From: JBCBWG01 sp039186015
Lineage (GTDB): Bacteria > Pseudomonadota > Alphaproteobacteria > Rhizobiales > Hyphomicrobiaceae
NCBI GenBank assembly: GCA_039186015.1
Contig: JBCDAH010000082.1
Span: 1 to 21,787 of the forward strand
Direction of reading: 5' to 3'
Length of the DNA stretch: 21,787 bases
A model generated the notes under the pieces. That model searched no databases, had not been told where the DNA came from, and saw nothing but the letters and a program-made list of their open reading frames with translations. The stretch's first letter is position 1, and each line of letters opens with the position of its first letter. Made by a program: the position numbers and the translations under genes. Positions 7,905 to 14,608 of the stretch are shown one piece after another.

Positions 7905-8465
7905 TCAAGGCTCCAGCTCGCTGTCCCAATAGAGGTAATCGAGCCAGCTTTCGTGTAGGTAGTTCGGCGGAAACGCCCGCCCGTTGCGATGCAGCTCGAA
8001 GACCGTTGGCCGATAGGGCCTCTGCTTCGGTAACATGCCGATCTTCTTCGGCATGTGGTTCGCCTTCCGCAGGTTACATGGCGAACACGCAGCAACAACG
8101 TTGTCCCAGCGTGTCTGTCCGCCGCGCGACCGCGGTATCACGTGATCGAACGTCAGGTCAGACTTACTGCCACAGTACTGGCACGTGAATCGATCGCGCA
8201 AAAACACGTTGAAGCGCGTAAACGCCGGGTAGAGGGCCGGCTTTACGTAGTCCTTGAGCGAGACAACCGATGGCAGCCGCATTTCGCAAGTCGGGCTGCG
8301 CACGACATGGTCGTACTCTGATACGATGTTAACACGGTCGAGAAAGACCGCCTTCACCGTTTCCTGCCAGCTCCACAAAGAGAGCGGATAATAGCTCAAA
8401 GGCCGGAAATCGGCGTTTAGAACAAGAGCCGGTGCATGATCCGGCAAGGCCTGGATTGTGCTCAC
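7905..8465 (-). CDS. HNH endonuclease family protein
   Basis: 186 residues from the GTG at 8465. A conserved N-terminal region (ALVLNADFRPLSYYPLSLWSWQE, about 13-35) precedes the nuclease domain. A zinc-type CxxC (Cys95, Cys98) leads to TFDHVIPRSRGG with the catalytic-type Asp107-His108, then WDN (Asn122), the second CxxC (Cys127, Cys130) and NLRKANH (Asn131, His137). This fits a beta-beta-alpha metal nuclease. I recall this stand-alone protein as widespread in alphaproteobacteria with no assigned role. The GTG is chosen because GGGAAG lies 6-7 nt upstream and homologues begin near ALVLNADFRPLS. An in-frame GTG at 8552 would add 29 unconserved residues. It has its own promoter and terminator, so it is a monocistronic unit. 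Confidence 0.88.
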   Translation of the reverse strand: MSTIQALPDHAPALVLNADFRPLSYYPLSLWSWQETVKAVFLDRVNIVSEYDHVVRSPTCEMRLPSVVSLKDYVKPALYPAFTRFNVFLRDRFTCQYCGSKSDLTFDHVIPRSRGGQTRWDNVVAACSPCNLRKANHMPKKIGMLPKQRPYRPTVFELHRNGRAFPPNYLHESWLDYLYWDSELEP

Positions 8466-8567
8466 GTCAGTGCTTCCCGAACTCGAACCCCCGATACCGA
8501 ATGTGCCGTACCAAAAGCACCCGGTGGGTTGATTGAGTTGCGCACGTCGCACTCGCGCGGTCCCTAC

Positions 8568-8596
8568 ATACTACGGATGTGCGACGGTTCTGTGAA
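8568..8596 (-). promoter_or_regulatory. sigma-70-type promoter for the HNH gene
   Basis: Read on the minus strand, TTCACA (8596-8591, five of six to TTGACA) is followed after exactly 17 bp by TAGTAT (8573-8568, four of six to TATAAT). Initiation would fall near 8560, giving a leader of about 95 nt to the GTG at 8465. It would put the alternative GTG at 8552 almost at the mRNA end, another reason to prefer 8465. Confidence 0.5.
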
Positions 8597-8640
8597 GCTG
8601 GCGTTGTGAGGACAAATCACCTCGCTCAACGCCATAATTC

Positions 8641-8666
8641 AGTCAAAACCGCTCAAATTCAGAGCG
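8641..8666 (-). terminator. possible weak terminator after the alkA-like gene
   Basis: On the minus strand CGCTC (8666-8662) and GAGCG (8654-8650) flank a 7-nt loop and are followed by GTTTTG. The stem is only 5 bp and lies about 45 nt beyond the stop codon. A run of six T residues at 8699-8694 is closer but lacks a clear stem. Termination is plausible because the HNH promoter lies just beyond. Confidence 0.35.
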
Positions 8667-8711
8667 TTGGCGGCACAAACGCAGAAATGACACAAAAAAC
8701 GACCGCTTCCG

Positions 8712-9368
8712 TCATATCGGAACAGCAGATTTCTGTGCTTTCAGATGTGCGTAATACGCCCAAAGTAGCCGGGCTGCCACACCTCGCCATGGGCGCCAAC
8801 GTTCTGAGAGCTCGGCAAGCTCATCCGTGGTTGGGCGGTTTTCTTGTTCGAAGGCGAATTGGGCACCCACTTGCAATGCCAAATCACCAGGCGCAAACGC
8901 GTCAGCACGGCCCAACGAAAACATGATATAGATGTCTGCGGTCCACGGGCCAATACCCGAAATGGCCGTAAGGGCCTCATGGATGTCGCTATCGCTGAGA
9001 CTCTCGAAGAGATCGAACGGCAGATCCCCGGCACGCGCCGCGCCGGCAACAGCTTTGAGCGTGCGGATTTTCGAAGCCGACAATCCGACAGACCGCAGAG
9101 TTGCCTCACGGGCGCGTGCAATCCGGTCCGGCGTGAACGGTTGAAACTTCTTCTCGCATCGGCCCCAAATTGCACCGGCGCTCGCTACCGACAGCTGTTG
9201 GCCGACAATAATGCGCGCCAAACCGGGAAACCCGTTCAACTGACGCCGTAACGGCGGATGCCCAACCGCGTCGTGGACCCCACGGATAACAACGCACTTG
9301 CGCCGCAACGCCCGCACGCCCTTGTCGATGTCCTGCTCGGATTCTATTCGCATCTTCACCGCGTCCAT
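8712..9368 (-). CDS. alkA: DNA-3-methyladenine glycosylase II, AlkA/HhH-GPD family
   Basis: 218-residue base-excision repair glycosylase that removes alkylated purines. FPGLARIIVGQQLSVASA (about 47-64) is the typical AlkA helix. The helix-hairpin-helix is LTAISGIGPWTADIY (133-147). The catalytic aspartate is Asp162 in APGDLALQ, in the expected place after the HhH. It lacks the N-terminal beta domain of E. coli AlkA (282 residues) and matches the shorter alphaproteobacterial form. The start is uncertain: ATG 9368 or ATG 9353 (MRIESEQDID), neither with a strong ribosome site. It is divergent from gluQRS. No Ada-box gene is adjacent, so control by the adaptive response is not evident. Confidence 0.9.
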   Translation of the reverse strand: MDAVKMRIESEQDIDKGVRALRRKCVVIRGVHDAVGHPPLRRQLNGFPGLARIIVGQQLSVASAGAIWGRCEKKFQPFTPDRIARAREATLRSVGLSASKIRTLKAVAGAARAGDLPFDLFESLSDSDIHEALTAISGIGPWTADIYIMFSLGRADAFAPGDLALQVGAQFAFEQENRPTTDELAELSERWRPWRGVAARLLWAYYAHLKAQKSAVPI

Positions 9369-9522
9369 GTTCAGCCACCAGTGATACTAAAGCACGTCCG
9401 CACGTGATGGACTCTCCGTTCTGTCTCGCGAACAAGCCGACGTATCAGCCGGGACGCGCATGATCCGATAGAGTGCGCAAATCAAGTGCTGCTGGCACTG
9501 GCACCGTCGCTGGGGGCTGATG

Positions 9523-10398
9523 ATGACCGACGACCCTGTTTTCCGCTTTGCGCCGAGCCCCAACGGCCGCTTACATTTGGGTCACGCGCTGTCCGCACTA
9601 ACCACGTTTGAGCTGGCGAGACGCGTGGGCGGACGCGTCCTGCTTCGGATCGAGGACATCGATCTCGGGCGATCCCGAGACGCCTATGTAACAGGGATAC
9701 TTGAGGACCTGGAATGGCTGGGTCTCACTTGGGAAGAACCCGTTCTACGTCAATCCACCCGGTTCGACGCCTATCTAGAGGCCGCCGCACGTCTCGAGCA
9801 ACAAGGCCTACTCTATCGCTGCGCCGCAACCCGAGCCGAGATCCGCGCGGCGGCAGGCGCGGACCCCGTGAGAGATCCAGACGGCGCGCCACTGTACACG
9901 CGAGCCTGCGGTTATGCGCGCCAGGATCCAGGCGATCCACCATGCGTCGAACACGGGACACCGACCGCACTGCGGCTGGATATGGCTGCAGCCATCGCAC
10001 GACTTAAACACCTGCAGGGAAACGCCCTGCCGACCTATACCGCCTGGGACGGCGGTGAGCACGTTCGCGGCATTGAAGCGCGCCCCGATCGTTGGGGCGA
10101 TGCCATCCTCATTCGGAAAGACATTCCGGCCAGTTATCATCTTGCCGTGGTGGTCGACGACGCGTTTCAAGCTGTCACACACGTCACCCGCGGCCGCGAT
10201 CTCGAACCGGCAACCGACTTACAACTACTGTTGCAAGCGCTGCTCGGCCTGCCCCAGCCGATCTACCATCATCACCGCCTCATCGCCGACACGGACGGGC
10301 GCAAGCTGTCAAAGAGCGCGCGCGACACCGCGCTATCCGACCTCCGCGCCACGGGCACCACCCCGGCGGACATTCGGCGTGCCGTCGGTTTGACATAG
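9523..10398 (+). CDS. gluQ: glutamyl-Q tRNA(Asp) synthetase
   Basis: 291-residue truncated GluRS-like enzyme lacking the anticodon-binding domain; in the family it activates glutamate and attaches it to queuosine-34 of tRNA(Asp). The class I HIGH-type motif is HLGH (18-21) in FAPSPNGRLHLGHA. The KMSKS-type motif is KLSKS (261-265). YRCAATRAE holds Cys100, and LYTRACGY holds Tyr125 and Cys129 of the usual zinc site, but the second cysteine of the expected CxC is Ala102. Two ATG codons are adjacent (9520, 9523). GGGGG at 9512-9516 is 3 nt from the first and 6 nt from the second, so 9523 is chosen. The short length and lack of a C-terminal domain exclude GltX. Confidence 0.93.
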   Translation: MTDDPVFRFAPSPNGRLHLGHALSALTTFELARRVGGRVLLRIEDIDLGRSRDAYVTGILEDLEWLGLTWEEPVLRQSTRFDAYLEAAARLEQQGLLYRCAATRAEIRAAAGADPVRDPDGAPLYTRACGYARQDPGDPPCVEHGTPTALRLDMAAAIARLKHLQGNALPTYTAWDGGEHVRGIEARPDRWGDAILIRKDIPASYHLAVVVDDAFQAVTHVTRGRDLEPATDLQLLLQALLGLPQPIYHHHRLIADTDGRKLSKSARDTALSDLRATGTTPADIRRAVGLT

Positions 10399-10546
10399 AG
10401 CGCCTCCGGCTTTCCGAATGCGCGATCATCCCCATACACATCATTCTGCCATACAAACTGGTAAACATCAGACAAATGCGGAGCGAGTCCGAATGAGCGA
10501 CGGCTATTCGCAAACACGGAAAACGAGGTTCGAGGTGAGCTTGAGA

Positions 10547-11176
10547 ATGCGCAACGTCACAGGGCTGCCAATTCTTGCCGTTGCCGCCGGGTGCATCACG
10601 GCCCCTATCGCATCAGCGGCGGATGCGCTGCCCCCTAAAGTACCTCATGTGGCGGCAAACACCGGTGAAACAAAAAAACCGAAGGCTTCGTTTGGCGAAC
10701 GCCTGGCCGCTGCAGCATCCGAGCAGCGTTGGACACCGGCCCTTTACGATCCGTCATACCGCAAACTGAAATACCCCATGGGCGACGTGCCGTGGTACAT
10801 CGGCGTCTGCTCAGACGTCATCGTGCGGGCGTACCGCAAGGTTGGTATCGATCTGCAGGTCAAAGTCCACAAATCGCGGCTTGGTTCCGGCGATCGTAAC
10901 ATTGACCACCGACGCGTCCGTGTCCTGCGCAAATTCTTCACGAAATACGGCAAGCGGCTCCCTGTAACGAAGAACCCTGACGCCTTCCAGCCCGGAGATC
11001 TCGTCACGTATTACCTGCCGGACGGAACGTTCTCAAAAGATCATATTGCAATCGTGTCCAGCACAAAGTCTGCGACCGGCATACCGCTGATCATCCACAA
11101 CATCGGCTATGGTGTTCAGCAGGAAGATTGGTTGTTTGGGGCAAAGATTACCGGGCACTATCGCTATTCCGGATAG
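10547..11176 (+). CDS. exported DUF1287 protein (NlpC/P60-like fold)
   Basis: 209 residues from ATG 10547. Residues 1-24 form a good Sec signal peptide (MRN, hydrophobic GLPILAVAAG, cleavage after IASA), so the product is periplasmic or exported. A Lys/Pro-rich linker leads to the domain: YPMGDVPWYIGVCSDVIVRAYRKVG with the probable nucleophile Cys88, FQPGDLVTYYLP, KDHIAIVSS with His166, and IIHNIGYG with His184. A Cys/His arrangement like this suggests a papain-like hydrolase. Family activity is not proven and the cell-wall link is inference. GAGGTGA at 10532-10538 supports this start. An in-frame ATG at 10493 also has GGAG but would give a long n-region. The gene lies 148 nt after gluQRS on the same strand. 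Confidence 0.8.
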   Translation: MRNVTGLPILAVAAGCITAPIASAADALPPKVPHVAANTGETKKPKASFGERLAAAASEQRWTPALYDPSYRKLKYPMGDVPWYIGVCSDVIVRAYRKVGIDLQVKVHKSRLGSGDRNIDHRRVRVLRKFFTKYGKRLPVTKNPDAFQPGDLVTYYLPDGTFSKDHIAIVSSTKSATGIPLIIHNIGYGVQQEDWLFGAKITGHYRYSG

Positions 11177-11289
11177 CGCGATAAGAGATACATTTATTCC
11201 GGCCACCTTATTACGAAATGTGACAAAGCGGCATCATCAAACCACCGTTATTTCAACCAAAACCAGAAAAACGAAAACATTATCCAAGA

Positions 11290-11316
11290 GATTCAGTTTA
11301 TTAATGGCTCATTAAC
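11290..11316 (+). promoter_or_regulatory. CtrA-type box (11301-11316) with adjacent CcrM GANTC site (11290-11294)
   Basis: TTAATGGCTCATTAAC is a perfect TTAA-N7-TTAAC, the consensus of the alphaproteobacterial cell-cycle regulator CtrA. It is also an internal palindrome (TTAATG, 3 nt, CATTAA). GATTC, a CcrM methylation site, lies 7 nt before it. The pair is 57 nt upstream of the 11373 ATG in an unusually AT-rich gap (11177-11372). The second TTAACT could act as a -35, but no convincing -10 follows at 16-18 bp. Binding is inferred from sequence only. Confidence 0.55.
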
Positions 11317-11372
11317 TGTTTCTCTTAAAAGCTAGGTGTCTGCGTCGGAATTCACGTGAGCCATCGTTTTCC

Positions 11373-11780
11373 ATGCTGAGCGCCCTCCTCGATACGTTTG
11401 AACGCACGCAAGCGCTGTATTGTGCTGGCCTCGGCCTGCTTCGGGCACACAGCCGAGACCTGTGGGCGCGCGCGACGCAGCCGGACGATCATGCCCTGTG
11501 CGCGGGCTATCGGCCCGTAACTGTTCCCGCACCCATGAACGTTGCGGGTCAACTTGCAAAGTTGAATGACATTCTTGAGACCGGCCGCGCGACGCTCGAG
11601 CGCTTGGAGGCCGCGGAAGCACAGGCTTATGCGCACCTGGATGCGGCCACATACCGTCTCGGCCGGTTGCATAAGCGCATTACCGGCCTTGAAGTTGCAG
11701 AGGCGCCCAGCGCCAATTCTCGCCGCTCCGACCCATCGCCATTGAGCGCATGGACACCGGAATCAAGGTTGGCGGCGTAG
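11373..11780 (+). CDS. hypothetical helical/coiled-coil protein downstream of a CtrA-type box
   Basis: 135 residues, not recognised. There is no signal peptide or membrane segment. Two helical parts are visible: about 1-36 (MLSALLDTFERTQALYCAG...) and a longer heptad-like stretch at about 57-106, rich in Leu, Ala, Glu and Arg. A Ser/Pro-rich tail follows. Codon use matches neighbouring genes (GC-rich third positions), which supports coding. The size and helical character recall small flagellar or secretion chaperones such as FlgN, but no motif confirms this. No in-frame ATG or GTG lies upstream before a stop at 11313. The upstream AT-rich region and CtrA-type box suggest cell-cycle-linked expression. 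The antisense frames here look like shadows. Confidence 0.55.
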   Translation: MLSALLDTFERTQALYCAGLGLLRAHSRDLWARATQPDDHALCAGYRPVTVPAPMNVAGQLAKLNDILETGRATLERLEAAEAQAYAHLDAATYRLGRLHKRITGLEVAEAPSANSRRSDPSPLSAWTPESRLAA

Positions 11781-11825
11781 TCCGATGCGATCTGGGCCGC
11801 CGAACGCAGTTCGACGCTCTTTGCG

Positions 11826-11854
11826 TTGACACGGAAACGCAGGTCGTCCATACA
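11826..11854 (+). promoter_or_regulatory. possible sigma-70 promoter upstream of ffh
   Basis: A perfect -35 TTGACA (11826-11831) is followed after 17 bp by CATACA (11849-11854), a poor -10 with three of six matches. It would give a leader of roughly 160 nt before ffh containing both stem-loops listed at 11891 and 11931. The weak -10 limits confidence. Confidence 0.3.
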
Positions 11855-11890
11855 GCGAGCAAGTCCGACGGCAACCGAGCCGAGCCACTA

Positions 11891-11924
11891 CTCTACCGCG
11901 AAATGATGATTATCTTAGGTAGAG
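11891..11924. repeat. inverted repeat in the ffh leader
   Basis: CTCTACC (11891-11897) and GGTAGAG (11918-11924) are perfect complements separated by 20 nt of AT-rich sequence. It lies just upstream of the second stem-loop at 11931-11959. It could be a leader structure or an operator. No function can be assigned. Confidence 0.35.
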
Positions 11925-11930
11925 GGTCCA

Positions 11931-11959
11931 CATCCGCCAGCGCGTAGCGCCCGCGGATG
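11931..11959. repeat. two-tier stem-loop in the ffh leader
   Basis: CATCCGC (11931-11937) pairs with GCGGATG (11953-11959). Inside it GCGC (11940-11943) pairs with GCGC (11947-11950) around a GTA loop, separated from the outer stem by a 2 x 2 internal mismatch. It is 62 nt before the ffh ATG. No T-run follows, so it is not a classical terminator, though it could end transcription of the 11373 gene weakly or structure the ffh 5' leader. Confidence 0.4.
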
Positions 11960-12020
11960 CGCTTTCGTATGGGAAACCGAATCCAGAAGCAGGCTGCTGT
12001 CGCCTGCACCATGAGGACAC

Positions 12021-13577
12021 ATGTTCGAGTCTCTGTCCGATCGCCTGTCCGGTATATTCGAGAAGCTAACCCGCCGCGGTTCGCTTACGGACAGTGACGT
12101 TGCAGAAGCCATGCGCGAGGTTCGCCGCGCACTGCTCGAAGCTGATGTCGCGCTCGACGTCGTCCGCGATTTTACCGAAGCGGTGAAAGAGAAGGCGATT
12201 GGTCAGGAGATCGTAAAGTCGGTCACACCGGGCCAAATGGTCGTCAAGATCGTTCACGACGAACTCGTGCAGATACTGGGCTCCGAAGCAGACCCCATCG
12301 ATCTGCAGGCCGCCGCCCCGGTCGGCATCTTGATGGTCGGCCTTCAGGGTTCCGGTAAGACGACGACGACGGCCAAGATCGGTCATCGCCTGACCAATCG
12401 TGACAAAAAGAAAGTCCTTCTCGCCTCGCTCGACACACGACGGCCGGCCGCGCAGGAGCAGCTCCGTGTTCTTGGCGAGCAAACAGATGTCGCAACCCTC
12501 CCGATCGTTACCGGCCAGACGCCGCTGCAAATCGCCAAGCGCGCAATGGAAGCCGGTCGTCTTGGCGGTTACGACGTCGTGATCCTCGACACTGCCGGTC
12601 GCGTCACGGTTGATGAAGGCCTGATGTCCGAAGTCGCCGACGTCAAACGGGCGACTGAGCCGCACGAAGTTTTGTTGGTCGCCGACAGCCTCACTGGTCA
12701 GGACGCCGTCAATACCGCGAAAGCCTTTGAAGAGCGTGTCGGTGTGACCGGCATTGTGTTGACACGTGTCGATGGCGATGGCCGCGGCGGTGCCGCCCTG
12801 TCCATGCGCGCGGTCACCGGCAAGCCGATCAAACTCATTGGCACCGGCGAGAAATGGGACGCACTTGAAGAGTTTCATCCCGGCCGAATTGCCGACCGTA
12901 TTCTCGGCATGGGCGATATTGTCAGCCTGGTCGAAAAAGCCGCCGAAACAATTGACGCCGAGAAGGCCAAAAAGCTCGCCGATAAAATGAAAAAAGGGTC
13001 GTTCGATTTGAACGACCTGGCCGAGCAGCTTAAGCAAATGCAAAAGCTCGGTGGCATGGGCGGTATTCTCGGCATGATGCCTGGTATGGGCAAGGTCAAA
13101 AACCAGCTTGCCGACGGCGGCATGGATGACAAAGTCATCAAGCGCCAACATGCCATCATTACATCGATGACCAAGAAAGAACGGGCATCACCGAAGGTCA
13201 TTGACGGAAAGCGCCGTCGCCGAATTGCGGCCGGGTCCGGCACGAAGGTTCAGGACGTTAATCAGCTGCTGAAAATGCACCGCCAGATGGCCGACATGAT
13301 GAAGCAGATGGGCCGCAACAAGGGCCTCATGTCGCGCATGCTCGGGGGTATGGGCGGTGCCATGCCCGAGCCGACGCCGGAAATGATCGAAAGCGCCAAG
13401 AGCGGAAAGCTGCCAGCCGGCATGCCAGGATTGCCTAGCGCGGGTGCAGCTGCAGGTTTACCGAAGGGCTTACCGGGACTGGGTGGCGCACCAGGACTTC
13501 CTGGTCTTCCGGGTGGTTTGCCGGGGCTGCCAGGCGGTGGTGCGGGCGCCGGCCGCAAAAAGAAAAAAAAGCGCTAA
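12021..13577 (+). CDS. ffh: signal recognition particle GTPase Ffh (SRP54)
   Basis: 518-residue protein component of the signal recognition particle, which binds 4.5S RNA and signal sequences and delivers nascent membrane proteins to FtsY. The N domain covers residues 1-90. GTPase motifs follow in order: G1 GLQGSGKTTTTAK, G2 DTRRPAAQEQL, G3 DTAGR, G4 TRVDGDGRGGAAL (the alphaproteobacterial variant of TKxD) and G5 GTGEKWD. The Met-rich M domain includes GGMGGILGMMPGMGK and the RNA-binding GKRRRRIAAGSG. The C-terminus is a collagen-like GLP-rich tail ending in five lysines and arginine. Alphaproteobacterial Ffh often has such a tail, but this is a long one. GAGG about 5 nt before ATG is the ribosome site. 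It heads an operon with the GNAT cassette, rpsP and rimM. Confidence 0.98.
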   Translation: MFESLSDRLSGIFEKLTRRGSLTDSDVAEAMREVRRALLEADVALDVVRDFTEAVKEKAIGQEIVKSVTPGQMVVKIVHDELVQILGSEADPIDLQAAAPVGILMVGLQGSGKTTTTAKIGHRLTNRDKKKVLLASLDTRRPAAQEQLRVLGEQTDVATLPIVTGQTPLQIAKRAMEAGRLGGYDVVILDTAGRVTVDEGLMSEVADVKRATEPHEVLLVADSLTGQDAVNTAKAFEERVGVTGIVLTRVDGDGRGGAALSMRAVTGKPIKLIGTGEKWDALEEFHPGRIADRILGMGDIVSLVEKAAETIDAEKAKKLADKMKKGSFDLNDLAEQLKQMQKLGGMGGILGMMPGMGKVKNQLADGGMDDKVIKRQHAIITSMTKKERASPKVIDGKRRRRIAAGSGTKVQDVNQLLKMHRQMADMMKQMGRNKGLMSRMLGGMGGAMPEPTPEMIESAKSGKLPAGMPGLPSAGAAAGLPKGLPGLGGAPGLPGLPGGLPGLPGGGAGAGRKKKKKR

Positions 13578-13626
13578 GCCATGGTTCCGGAACTCCTGAC
13601 AGACCGGCTTCGCTTGCGACCATGGC
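13578..13626 (+). promoter_or_regulatory. stem sequestering the first GNAT start codon (coupling element?)
   Basis: GCCATGGT (13578-13585), containing the ATG of the first GNAT gene, is a perfect complement of ACCATGGC (13619-13626) 33 nt downstream. The 5' arm begins right after the ffh TAA. No Shine-Dalgarno sequence precedes this ATG, only the A-rich lysine codons of ffh. A ribosome terminating on ffh would open the stem, so translation of GNAT 1 could depend on ffh translation. This is inferred from base pairing alone. Confidence 0.4.
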
Positions 13627-14090
13627 GCCTCGACGACTTTGAGCCGTTGGCGGCGTTCCTTGGCGATTCGGAACTTGCGCAGTACCGGGCGCCGGTTGCA
13701 GACCGCTTTGAAGCGTGGAAGCACATGTGCGGCCAGTCCGGACAATGGAGTATCCGCGGCTATGGGATCTTCGCGGTCGCGTTGCGCGATACCGACCAGC
13801 CGATTGGCTACAGCGGCCTCTACCATCCGATCATCTTCGATGAACCCGAGCTGTCGTGGAGCCTGTTTGCGGGACATCACGGACAAGGTTACGCGACAGA
13901 GATGGCGACAGCAGTCTGCCGCTGGGCCGCAAATGACCTGATGCGACCGCCGCTCATGAGTATCGTTCATCCCGACAACATTGCGTCCATTCGCGTTGCC
14001 GAACGGCTTGGTGCGAAACCCGAAGGTGAAACGGTCTACCTCGACGCGCCTCGGATAGTCTACCGACACCGCGATTGGAGGGCATCGTGA
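13581..14090 (+). CDS. GNAT N-acetyltransferase, RimJ/RimL class (cassette gene 1)
   Basis: 169 residues, first of four tandem acetyltransferases. It begins LLTDRLRLRPWRLDDFEPLAAFL, the usual RimJ/RimL opening. The acetyl-CoA region is GHHGQGYATEMATAV (about 97-111), and NIASIRVAERLGAKPEG is the terminal helix-strand. It starts 3 nt after the ffh stop in the same frame as ffh, without a Shine-Dalgarno sequence; the ATG is inside a potential stem. Its stop overlaps the next gene's GTG by 4 nt. It is the most divergent of the first three. Known RimJ/RimL enzymes acetylate N-terminal residues of ribosomal proteins S5 and L12. The operon context is compatible with that, but related enzymes act on many small molecules. 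Confidence 0.88.
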   Translation: MVPELLTDRLRLRPWRLDDFEPLAAFLGDSELAQYRAPVADRFEAWKHMCGQSGQWSIRGYGIFAVALRDTDQPIGYSGLYHPIIFDEPELSWSLFAGHHGQGYATEMATAVCRWAANDLMRPPLMSIVHPDNIASIRVAERLGAKPEGETVYLDAPRIVYRHRDWRAS

Positions 14091-14608
14091 CTTCCGCTGT
14101 GCCAACCATCGAAACCGAACGTCTTCGTTTGCGTGGCTGGCGCAATGAGGATGTGGAGCCGTTTGCGGCGTTGTTTCAGGACGAAGACACACCGAGGTTT
14201 CTTGGCGGCTCAGGCAGCTATCCTCAGGCTTGGCGCACTGCGGCAACGGAAGCCGGGCATTGGGTCCTGCGCGGATACGGCGCCTGGGCTGTTGAACAGC
14301 GAGAGTCTCATGCCTTTGTCGGCTGCGTCGGCATCTGGCATCCCGGCGAATGGCCCGAGCAGGAACTCTCCTGGCACGTGGTGCCCTCGCGGCGCAGCCA
14401 CGGCTTCGCCACGGAAGCCGCGATCGCGAGCCGGAAGTACGCATACGACACGCTCGGTATGACAACGCTGGTGAGCTACATCGCGCCGGAGAATGCGCCG
14501 TCCATTCGCGTTGCGGAACGGCTCGGCTGCAAACGCGATGGAGAGGTCGACCTCTCGGGAAAGACTCGCCTTGTCTTTCGCCACCCATCACCGCAGGCCG
14601 CCCAATGA
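14087..14608 (+). CDS. GNAT N-acetyltransferase, RimJ/RimL class (cassette gene 2)
   Basis: 173 residues from GTG 14087. The start is fixed by a GTGA overlap with the previous stop and by a strong GGAGGG at 14076-14081, 5 nt upstream. The further ATG at 14075 would lie within that ribosome site and is rejected. Motifs are IETERLRLRGW (about 8-18), the conserved YGAWAVE, WHPGEWPE, acetyl-CoA region RRSHGFATEAAIA, and NAPSIRVAERLGCKRDGEV. By hand alignment it is roughly 60% identical to cassette gene 3, with one gap, and less similar to genes 1 and 4. A conserved set of Trp residues (AW.., GYG.WA, W.P) is shared by the cassette and may shape the acceptor pocket. Substrate is unknown. Confidence 0.9.
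   Translation: MTSAVPTIETERLRLRGWRNEDVEPFAALFQDEDTPRFLGGSGSYPQAWRTAATEAGHWVLRGYGAWAVEQRESHAFVGCVGIWHPGEWPEQELSWHVVPSRRSHGFATEAAIASRKYAYDTLGMTTLVSYIAPENAPSIRVAERLGCKRDGEVDLSGKTRLVFRHPSPQAAQ

Noticed and set aside
8483..8490. GGTTCGAG on the minus strand, like a tRNA T-loop
   Set aside because: The flanking five bases cannot pair as a T-stem, and no acceptor or anticodon arms are found. It lies in the HNH leader.
12066..13151. 361-codon antisense open frame across ffh
   Set aside because: It is a long shadow caused by the codon bias of ffh, with no recognisable domain and with strong ffh homology on the other strand.
13400..13577. Collagen-like GLP repeats at the Ffh C-terminus as a sign of fusion or phage origin
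   Set aside because: Alphaproteobacterial Ffh proteins commonly end in Gly/Leu/Pro-rich tails with terminal lysines, so this is a lineage feature and not a fusion.
13470..14591. 373-codon antisense open frame across ffh and the first two GNAT genes
   Set aside because: It crosses three well-supported genes on the opposite strand and is Arg/Pro-rich, typical of antisense shadow in GC-rich DNA.
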